A DNA stretch of 64,000 nt from Candidatus Bacteroides pullicola (GTDB lineage Bacteria; Bacteroidota; Bacteroidia; Bacteroidales; Bacteroidaceae), in the NCBI GenBank assembly GCA_019115825.1, contig DXCV01000033.1, positions 1 through 64,000 of the forward strand, in the 5' to 3' direction. Made by a program: the position numbers and the translations under genes. Each line of letters opens with the position of its first letter. Within the stretch, counting starts at the first letter, position 1. Under the pieces are notes generated by a model. It ran no database searches, had not been told where the DNA came from, and was given only the letters and a program-made list of their open reading frames with translations. Positions 46,562-53,957 of this stretch are shown in pieces.

Positions 46562-48241
46562 TTATTCGTAATACTTGTAAATGGGTAATGGGAAATTGAT
46601 GTGCAGCATGGAGCGGAACACCGGGTTCTGGATGATGTATTCTCCCTGCTTCATGCGGGTGAGCATAGTCTTGTAGACGCTGGGGACGAAGCGGAAATCC
46701 TCGCGGGAGATTTCAATGGCATTCGTCCTGCCGAAGGCTTGTGTGGCACAATTGCCCTTGACCCGGCGATGTATGTCGCTTACGAACTGCTCTGCTCCGA
46801 AAAGCACGATGCCCAACGAGCGTCCGCGCTCTGTGATGTCCAGCAGTTGGTGGAGGATGGGGGATGATTTGGGTATGTCCACGGAGGCATATTTGTTTAG
46901 CTCGTCAATGAAGATGATGATTCGTCCGGGTATTTCCTCATCGGGCCGGAGTGACGTGCCGAGTTTCAGGTTATATACGGCACGCATCACGTCGCCGAAG
47001 ACGAAGCCTTGGGATTCTTCATCCAACTTGGCCACGTCTATCACCATTACGTCATTTTTCTTGATTTGGGCTATCTTGTCCCGCAGGCGGACACCTGTAC
47101 CCAACTGGTTGGTGAACATTTGCTGGCATTTCTGATAGCTCTTGTTGAAAAGCCGGTAGAATTTCCGCCAGCTCATCACGGAAATCTCCTTGCCGGCATT
47201 CCGGCTCTTGTCTGTTTGGGTCTGCTTGTAAAGGGCGTTCTTGAAATCCTCCCACGATTCAATCCCCTTGAAGTCGCCACTATTGGATATGATGTAGTTC
47301 AGGATGCTTTCCACCGTCTCATTGGGGTCATCCACATTGGCAAAAAGCAAGTCCAGGCACTCTTTGTCTTCGTCCGTTTCAAAAAGATATTTGTATTGAA
47401 AGGCTTTCTTGTCCCGCATGCGTTCTTCTATAACCTCCTTTTTCTCATAGGTGTACGAGGTATGGTCCTTGGAAAACGGATAGAAATATTTCACTTGCTT
47501 GAAGGGGAACATCTCCATCCCCAGCAGGTCGTAGACTGGCCTTATCTGTTCCAATTCATTCTTGCGTCCGTTGGGTTGGTCTACTTTCAGCAGGTCGGTG
47601 CCCTTTACGTTTATCATAATGAAAGCCACGGATTCCGTTTCGTCCTTCATCGCATAGTCCTGAATGGCTTTCATCAGGAACATGGCATATGATGTCTTGG
47701 AAGCCAGGCCGGAAATGCCGGAAATGTTCAGATGGGCTCCTTCGGGCCCGATCAGGAAATGGGAGTTGAAGAACACGGGTAACATCTTGCGGTTCTCCCC
47801 ATCATACATCTTTATGTAGCCGGCTGGCATGGGGTTCTTCACGTCTTTCAGCCCCAAGGCTTCCATAATCTCTTCTTCATCGGCCAAGGACACCTTCCGC
47901 CCTTCTTGGACGGGGATGTAAATACCCCGACTGTTTCCCACCACTTTGCATTTCACATAATTCATTCCTATGCGTTCGGTATATGAATGGGCGTTCACGT
48001 CTCCGAAATCGCTGGAAATGAATCCGGCCAACGCACTGGGAGAATCCGTCATGTGGGAAATTTCTTCCACCACTCCGAATGTCTTAGATTCATTGCCTTC
48101 AGAATCTTGCACGTGCTCGACGACAACGACGTCGAACGGATTCAACTTTAAATCCTGTTTCGTCCAAAACGTGAATTCTTCGATGGTAGAAGGTTGTTTC
48201 TCGGTCGCTATGACTCTTCCAATGATTTCCATAATGATCAA
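46562..48241 (-). CDS. HerA-like ATP-binding protein (HAS-barrel plus DUF87-type ATPase)
   Basis: IGRVIATEKQPSTIEEFTFWTKQDLKLNPFDVVVVEH, LNISGISGLASKTSYAMFLMKAI, RIIIFIDELNKYAS (Walker B), VKGNCATQAFGRTNAIEIS. Confidence 0.87.
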   Translation of the reverse strand: MIIMEIIGRVIATEKQPSTIEEFTFWTKQDLKLNPFDVVVVEHVQDSEGNESKTFGVVEEISHMTDSPSALAGFISSDFGDVNAHSYTERIGMNYVKCKVVGNSRGIYIPVQEGRKVSLADEEEIMEALGLKDVKNPMPAGYIKMYDGENRKMLPVFFNSHFLIGPEGAHLNISGISGLASKTSYAMFLMKAIQDYAMKDETESVAFIMINVKGTDLLKVDQPNGRKNELEQIRPVYDLLGMEMFPFKQVKYFYPFSKDHTSYTYEKKEVIEERMRDKKAFQYKYLFETDEDKECLDLLFANVDDPNETVESILNYIISNSGDFKGIESWEDFKNALYKQTQTDKSRNAGKEISVMSWRKFYRLFNKSYQKCQQMFTNQLGTGVRLRDKIAQIKKNDVMVIDVAKLDEESQGFVFGDVMRAVYNLKLGTSLRPDEEIPGRIIIFIDELNKYASVDIPKSSPILHQLLDITERGRSLGIVLFGAEQFVSDIHRRVKGNCATQAFGRTNAIEISREDFRFVPSVYKTMLTRMKQGEYIIQNPVFRSMLHINFPLPIYKYYE

Positions 48242-49464
48242 AATAAATTAATGAATTGGATATCGCTTTTGAAACGGCTTTTGCAATAACTTTCAGTCAT
48301 GTAAACTGGGTACAGATGATTGGCCCAGCGGGCATCGCTGCCGTAGCACACGGGATTGCGCTCATTGATGATGTTGGCGGTGATTGCATCGACTTCATCC
48401 GTCAGCAGGCCATGGTCATTTTCATGCCCGGTCATCAGCATCTTTTCTATTTTCAAGATGCCGGAATAAGGGGTCACAGTATGCCTGGCATCGCGGATCC
48501 GTACATACCAGATGGCAAAATTCACCCCGCCCCATTCAGGTCCCGGACTCCAGAGAATGGCAGGCGTGCGGTGATATAGGGGCAATTTGGCTATTCGTCC
48601 CGCGCAACTCTGTCCGCGATTGTCCTTCATCAGATTGGGATTAAATTTTTTCGATACTCCTACCACGTGTCGGTAATTGTTGCGGATTCGATTCAATTCC
48701 TTGTAGTCTCCGGTCTTCATGGGCTTATACTGGATGGAGCCGTCTTTTATCAAATAGCTTTCGTGGGTCAGCAGATGCTTATTCATCAGGCGTGCCACGA
48801 TACGTTTCTCGCAGTCTGTCATCTCGTCTTGTATGCGGGCCACTCCTTTGTTCTCCAATGTCTCTTTCCCCTCACACTTGGTCAAGTAGTAGAGGACTCT
48901 GCCTATTTGTATTCCTGAACTACGCAATAAAGCCAATTCATTCAACTTGTTTTTCAGGTTTCCGAAAAACGAAGCATTATCTCCGCCGTCACCATTGGCT
49001 ATGATGGGCAAGCATACAACGGAATAACACTCTTCGTCAATATGACTGAAAGAATGGAAGGTAAAATCCTCATTCATTTCCCGGGCACAACAAGCCACGG
49101 CGATTTGCCCGCTAACTATGGGATAGACCTTCTTGTCATATTGCACATCATCCACCTTGTAAACACGGCGCGAGCCATCCAAAAAATATTTGAATAGCGC
49201 CGGGCCTTGGTTGCAATCTTTGGCTAGTGCCCTCATATCTCGGTCATGGGCATCATGGTTGTTTTCCGCGAACTCCTTCAAATTGACATATTTGTCTTCA
49301 TCCGATTCATACTCAACATTGGGATTTGACGAATCGTCGTAGCAATACTTGAAAGAAGCAAAGCATTCTCCATTGGTTTCTCGCGCTATGTAGTTTAGAA
49401 TCTTCTCCATCTGTCTATCTGGCTCATTTTTTGCGACCTTTATGATAAATCTCAATGATAACAA
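48238..49464 (-). CDS. NurA-like nuclease (probable ATG start 49410; TTG at 49464)
   Basis: YFLDGSRRVYKV...YPIVSGQIAVACCARE (DGS motif), ESYLIKDGSIQYKP, C-terminal DARWANHLYPVYMTE; translationally coupled to HerA. Confidence 0.68.
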   Translation of the reverse strand: MLSLRFIIKVAKNEPDRQMEKILNYIARETNGECFASFKYCYDDSSNPNVEYESDEDKYVNLKEFAENNHDAHDRDMRALAKDCNQGPALFKYFLDGSRRVYKVDDVQYDKKVYPIVSGQIAVACCAREMNEDFTFHSFSHIDEECYSVVCLPIIANGDGGDNASFFGNLKNKLNELALLRSSGIQIGRVLYYLTKCEGKETLENKGVARIQDEMTDCEKRIVARLMNKHLLTHESYLIKDGSIQYKPMKTGDYKELNRIRNNYRHVVGVSKKFNPNLMKDNRGQSCAGRIAKLPLYHRTPAILWSPGPEWGGVNFAIWYVRIRDARHTVTPYSGILKIEKMLMTGHENDHGLLTDEVDAITANIINERNPVCYGSDARWANHLYPVYMTESYCKSRFKSDIQFINLF

Positions 49465-49480
49465 CTAAGTAAATGATTTG

Positions 49481-49488
49481 CAAAAATA
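49481..49488 (-). promoter_or_regulatory. -7 promoter element TATTTTTG of the HerA/NurA operon
   Basis: CAAAAATA on + strand = TATTTTTG on - strand, upstream of the first gene. Confidence 0.5.
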
Positions 49489-49626
49489 GTTCTTTGCTTT
49501 TTATTTGCAAAATAGAATAATCACTTTCTGACATCCAAGGTTTCAACTATATGACTTCAACATGTGGTTGCCAATATAGTGTACTTCCCGAAAGCGTCTC
49601 AGTGCTTCCGGTGTCTCAATCATCAC

Positions 49627-49806
49627 AATCACAGTTATCACAGTTCACAGTTAGCAAAAACGGATTATTTGTAAAGATAGAGGGTAAAATATAGTTTAAT
49701 ATATATATAATATATATTATATATATATTAAGTATTATATAGAGATATTTTCTCTACTTTCGGGCGGAACTCTTTTCGGTAACTGTGAACTGTGATAACT
49801 GTGATT
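49627..49806. repeat. Perfect 27-bp inverted repeat flanking an AT-rich palindromic core
   Basis: AATCACAGTTATCACAGTTCACAGTTA (49627-49653) / TAACTGTGAACTGTGATAACTGTGATT (49780-49806); core TTTAATATATATATAATATATATTATATATATATTAA. Confidence 0.93.
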
Positions 49807-49959
49807 TGTGATTGCTATTCCTTGGTGATAAAAGAGCGGTTTTATCTCTTTACATTTCAACAGCTTGATCCCCAGCGCAATAACTCAAAAACGCCCCAAA
49901 ATTCAGCAAAAACACCCCCGCGCGACGCCATATCACTTGCTTTTGCCGAACAAAATGCG

Positions 49960-49967
49960 TACCTTTG
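49960..49967 (+). promoter_or_regulatory. -7 promoter element TACCTTTG of HU-like gene
   Basis: TAnnTTTG 68 bp upstream of 50035. Confidence 0.65.
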
Positions 49968-50034
49968 TTCCGTCAAGGCCAAGACACCGCGAAACGTTAA
50001 CCAATCAATTATTAACCCTTAAATCAGAAAGACT

Positions 50035-50514
50035 ATGAGTTTCTACAAAAAGATTTTCAATGAAAAATTCGGCGTCTACTATCCCAGCGCCGTGACTGTG
50101 GGCCAGCCCGTCCCCGTGAAGAAGGTGGCCAAGCGATTGAGCCAAATGTGTACCGTGACGTATGCCGACGTGATGGCTGTCTTGGGCGAACTGCCGGGCG
50201 TGATGGCCGACTATATGGGCCAGGGCAAGAGCGTCCGCCTCGACGGACTGGGCACCTTCCGCTACACGCTGAAGACCAAGGGCGTCGCCGACGAAGCCGA
50301 CTTCGACTTCCAGAAGCAGGTGAAAGCCATCCGCGTCCAGTTCGTCCCCGCACGCGAGGGAGCGCAGACCAAAGGCTCCGTAGCCACCCGCGGCCTGGTG
50401 CCTACCGGCATTGAGTGGCTGCCCTACGATGCCATCGCGACCGAAGAAGGCGGCAGCGTGACCCCGGGCGAACCGATCGAGCCGGGCAGCGGCGACGAGG
50501 ACTCCTTCGGCTGA
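50035..50514 (+). CDS. HU family (HU-like) DNA-binding protein
   Basis: VKKVAKRLSQMCTVTYADVMAVLGELPGVMADYMGQGKSVRLDGLGTFRYTLKTKG. Confidence 0.92.
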   Translation: MSFYKKIFNEKFGVYYPSAVTVGQPVPVKKVAKRLSQMCTVTYADVMAVLGELPGVMADYMGQGKSVRLDGLGTFRYTLKTKGVADEADFDFQKQVKAIRVQFVPAREGAQTKGSVATRGLVPTGIEWLPYDAIATEEGGSVTPGEPIEPGSGDEDSFG

Positions 50515-50630
50515 TTTTAGGACATAGGAACATAGATGACATAAGTTTTTAAGACATAGGAACATAGGAACATATTCGTTCCAATCATCTAAAGGAAATA
50601 TATGTTCTTATGTTCCTCTGTCTAAAAATA
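50515..50630. repeat. Intergenic imperfect palindrome (ACATAGGAACATA words)
   Basis: ttttaggacataggaacata ... tatgttcttatgttcctctgtctaaaa. Confidence 0.75.
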
Positions 50631-50660
50631 AAATTTGTCTAACCACTAACCATTAAAAAC

Positions 50661-50759
50661 ATGACCAAGAAAGACACCTGGAAAATGATTATCCAAACGC
50701 TTATCAGCATCCTGACGGCCATCGGCACGACGCTGGGCATGGTGAGCTGCGTGGCCTAA
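50661..50759 (+). CDS. smalltalk protein (32 aa, single TM)
   Basis: MTKKDTWKMIIQTLISILTAIGTTLGMVSCVA*, directly downstream of HU-like gene; too short for ORF track. Confidence 0.85.
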   Translation: MTKKDTWKMIIQTLISILTAIGTTLGMVSCVA

Positions 50760-50815
50760 GTCGTTATTTTCTGTAAAAAAACCATTTCTGCCGACGCTCG
50801 TTGGGGATAAATCCC

Positions 50816-50823
50816 TATCTTTG
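50816..50823 (+). promoter_or_regulatory. -7 promoter element TATCTTTG of glyS
   Basis: TAnnTTTG 54 bp upstream of ATG 50877. Confidence 0.6.
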
Positions 50824-50876
50824 TGGCGTTTTTTACAAGTATAAAAATCAAACCAGAAGATAGACAATCAAAAGAA

Positions 50877-52418
50877 ATGGCACAAGAAGACGTTTTTAAG
50901 AAAATCGTTTCGCACTGCAAGGAATACGGCTTTGTCTTCCCCAGCAGCGAGATTTACGACGGATTGGGCGCTGTGTATGACTACGGTCAGAACGGCGTGG
51001 AACTGAAGAACAACATCAAGCAATACTGGTGGCAAAGCATGGTGCTGCTGCACGAGAACATCGTGGGCATCGACTCTGCCATCTTCATGCACCCCACCAT
51101 CTGGAAAGCCAGCGGACACGTGGATGCCTTCAACGACCCCCTCATCGACAACCGCGACTCGAAGAAGCGCTACCGCGCGGACGTGCTCATCGAGGACCAG
51201 ATAGCCAAGTATGACGACAAGATAGCCAAGGAAGTGGCCAAGGCTGCCAAGAAATATGGCGACGCCTTCAACGAAGAGGAATTCCGCTCGACCAACGCCC
51301 GCGTCCTGGAGCACCAGCGCAAGCGCGACGCCCTGCACGAGCGTTACTCCCGCGCGATGAACGCCGGTCCCGACCTGAACGAACTGCGCCAAATCATCCT
51401 GGACGAGGAAATCGTCTGCCCCATCAGCGGCACGAAAAACTGGACGGAGGTGCGCCAGTTCAACCTGATGTTCTCCACCGAGATGGGCAGCACCGCCGAC
51501 GGCGCCATGAAGGTCTACCTCCGCCCCGAGACGGCACAGGGCATCTTCGTCAACTACCTGAACGTGCAGAAGACGGGCCGCATGAAGATTCCTTTCGGCA
51601 TCGCGCAGATTGGTAAGGCTTTCCGCAACGAGATCGTGGCACGCCAGTTCATCTTCCGTATGCGCGAGTTCGAGCAGATGGAGATGCAGTTCTTCGTGAA
51701 GCCCGGCACCGAGCTGGAGTGGTTCAAGCAGTGGAAGGAGACGCGCCTCCGGTGGCACAAGGCCCTGGGCTTCGGCGACGACCACTACCGCTACCACGAC
51801 CACGAGAAGCTGGCCCACTATGCCAACGCCGCTACGGACATCGAGTTCCTGATGCCCTTCGGCTTCAAGGAGGTGGAGGGCATCCACAGCCGCACGAACT
51901 TCGACCTCTCGCAACACGAGAAGTTCTCCGGCAAGAACATCAAGTACTTCGACCCCGAGACGAACGAGAGCTACACGCCCTACGTCATCGAGACGTCCAT
52001 CGGCGTGGACCGCATGTTCCTCAGCATCATGTGCGGCTCCTACCACGAGGAGAAGCTGGAAAACGGCGAGACGCGCGTCGTGCTGAAGTTGCCCGCCGCC
52101 TTGGCTCCCGTCAAGCTGGCTGTAATGCCGCTGGTCAAGAAAGACGGCCTGCCCGAGAAGGCACGCGAGATTATCGACGCGCTGAAGTTCCACTTCAACT
52201 GCCAGTACGACGAGAAGGACAGCATCGGCAAGCGCTACCGCCGCCAGGACGCCATCGGCACGCCCTATTGCGTCACCGTGGACCACGACACGCTGACGGA
52301 TAACTGCGTCACCCTGCGCAACCGCGACACCATGCAGCAGGAGCGTGTGCCCATCAGCGAGCTGGACAGCATCATCGCCGACCGCGTCAGCATCACGTCG
52401 CTGCTGAAAACGCTGTGA
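50877..52418 (+). CDS. glyS: Glycine--tRNA ligase
   Basis: FKKIVSHCKEYGFVFPSSEIYDGLGAVYDYGQNGVELKNNIKQYWW; YLRPETAQGIFVNYLNVQKT; RMREFEQMEMQFF. Confidence 0.97.
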   Translation: MAQEDVFKKIVSHCKEYGFVFPSSEIYDGLGAVYDYGQNGVELKNNIKQYWWQSMVLLHENIVGIDSAIFMHPTIWKASGHVDAFNDPLIDNRDSKKRYRADVLIEDQIAKYDDKIAKEVAKAAKKYGDAFNEEEFRSTNARVLEHQRKRDALHERYSRAMNAGPDLNELRQIILDEEIVCPISGTKNWTEVRQFNLMFSTEMGSTADGAMKVYLRPETAQGIFVNYLNVQKTGRMKIPFGIAQIGKAFRNEIVARQFIFRMREFEQMEMQFFVKPGTELEWFKQWKETRLRWHKALGFGDDHYRYHDHEKLAHYANAATDIEFLMPFGFKEVEGIHSRTNFDLSQHEKFSGKNIKYFDPETNESYTPYVIETSIGVDRMFLSIMCGSYHEEKLENGETRVVLKLPAALAPVKLAVMPLVKKDGLPEKAREIIDALKFHFNCQYDEKDSIGKRYRRQDAIGTPYCVTVDHDTLTDNCVTLRNRDTMQQERVPISELDSIIADRVSITSLLKTL

Positions 52419-52455
52419 GAATTGAAAGTTGAAAATTGAGAATTGAAAATTGAGC
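52418..52455. repeat. Short-word tandem repeat (AATTGAAAATTGAG)
   Basis: gagaattgaaagttgaaaattgagaattgaaaattgag between glyS and the FKBP gene. Confidence 0.8.
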
Positions 52456-53112
52456 ATGAAGAAATCATTCTTTATCCCTTCCCTCCTGGTGGCGTTGGCC
52501 TTCGCTTTCGCTGCCTGCGAGGAGACTGCCGAGCCTTCCGCCTACGACAACTGGCGCGAACGCAACGATGCCTTCATCGACTCCATCCGCACGGAGACGG
52601 GCGAGAACTACCTGGTGTGGCGCAGTCCCGCCACCCGCGCCACGACCGACTTGGGACAGACGCCGATGGAGCTGGGCAAGCTCTACGCCATCGAGGTGCA
52701 GGACGGCAGCACGACCGAAGGCCTGCAATATACCTACGCCAAGAAGCTGGTGGACAATCCCGACGGGACGCGCCTGCTTTATACGGACAACGCGGAGATG
52801 TTCTATCGCGGCACCCTCATCAATGGTGTGGAATTTGACGGCAACTTCGACGGCTACGGCGCGCTCGACCAACAGATTCCGCTTGACCCGGCGCAGATGA
52901 AGAATCCCACGGATTTCGATGAACCCGCCACGATGAGCGTCAGCGGCATGATAGGCGGCGTCGAGTGGGTGTTGCAACATGCCCGCACGGGCGAACGCTG
53001 GATTATCTATATCCCTTACAACGTGGGGTATGGCGCGAGCTCCAGCGGCTCCGTCCCTGCCTACTCCGCCTTGACGTTCGACTTCGTTATCGGCGACATC
53101 GTGGAGGATTGA
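52456..53112 (+). CDS. FKBP-type peptidyl-prolyl isomerase-like lipoprotein
   Basis: Lipobox AFAACEETAEP; MFYRGTLINGVEFDGNF...VEWVLQHARTGERWIIYIPYNVGYGASSSGSVPAYSALTFDFVIGDIV. Confidence 0.82.
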   Translation: MKKSFFIPSLLVALAFAFAACEETAEPSAYDNWRERNDAFIDSIRTETGENYLVWRSPATRATTDLGQTPMELGKLYAIEVQDGSTTEGLQYTYAKKLVDNPDGTRLLYTDNAEMFYRGTLINGVEFDGNFDGYGALDQQIPLDPAQMKNPTDFDEPATMSVSGMIGGVEWVLQHARTGERWIIYIPYNVGYGASSSGSVPAYSALTFDFVIGDIVED

Positions 53113-53120
53113 GCCTGAGA

Positions 53121-53957
53121 TTAAAAGAAGTGATAACGCACCAGCCCTTCCATGGGGCTTTGGACCACCTGGCCGATGCGGATGCCCAACGAGGCGCCCG
53201 CCTCGGCCAGTATCTTTTTATAGTGCCAGGCGATGGAGCCGCAGCAATGCACGTCGTGCGCCTGCCAGTCGTATTGCATCACGTTGCGCCGCAGGAAGTC
53301 GCGGAAGGCGTCCAACACCAACTGATGCACGCCTGCATCCTCCAGATGCGCGGCCAGGAAAGGCGAGAGCGAGGCGAGGAAGCGGTTGGGCAACGGGCGG
53401 CGGTAGACGCGCTCGATGATGTCCGCCGGGGTGAGGGCGTATTGCTCGAGGAACGCTTCTTTCAAGCCGGACGTCAGCTGGTTCTTCAGCAGGCTGCCCA
53501 CCAGGAGCTTGCCCAGCACCGCGCCGCTGCCTTCATCGCCGAGGATGAAGCCGAGGGGAGATACGTTCGCCACGATGTTTTCCCCGTCGTAGAAGCACGA
53601 GTTGCTGCCGGTGCCCAGGATGCAGGCGATGCCCGCCCGGCGTCCGCAGAGCGCGCGTGCGGCTCCCAACATGTCCGAGGCTACCTCCACTTCGTCTGCG
53701 GCGGGAAAAGCCTGCCGTAGGGCGTGTATGACCCGCTCCGCTTGCGTGGGGATGCAGCCTGCGCCGTAGAAGTGGATGGCCTCCGGGCGCAAGTCCTCCA
53801 GCAGGCTGGCTGCTTCTGCTGCTGCCTCGCGCAGTTCTTCATCCGTCAGGAAAACCGGGTTGATGCCGCCCGCCTTTATCCGCCGTAGGATTTTCCCGTC
53901 TTCGGCCACGCACCAATCGGTCTTGGTGGAGCCGCTGTCTGCAATCAGTATGTTCAT
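53121..53957 (-). CDS. BadF/BadG/BcrA/BcrD-type ATPase / amino-sugar kinase
   Basis: MNILIADSGSTKTDWCVAEDG, IACILGTGSNSCFYDGENI, GFILGDEGSGAVLGKLL. Confidence 0.92.
   Translation of the reverse strand: MNILIADSGSTKTDWCVAEDGKILRRIKAGGINPVFLTDEELREAAAEAASLLEDLRPEAIHFYGAGCIPTQAERVIHALRQAFPAADEVEVASDMLGAARALCGRRAGIACILGTGSNSCFYDGENIVANVSPLGFILGDEGSGAVLGKLLVGSLLKNQLTSGLKEAFLEQYALTPADIIERVYRRPLPNRFLASLSPFLAAHLEDAGVHQLVLDAFRDFLRRNVMQYDWQAHDVHCCGSIAWHYKKILAEAGASLGIRIGQVVQSPMEGLVRYHFF

Noticed and set aside
38005-50000. tRNA-Leu as an integration site with a direct att repeat bounding the VirE/HerA region
   Set aside because: I could not find a copy of the tRNA 3' end (gttcgagtcctgtcacccgca) on the far side, and no integrase gene is in the window.
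50868-52457. 529-aa minus-strand ORF opposite glyS
   Set aside because: Shadow ORF; glyS is unambiguous.
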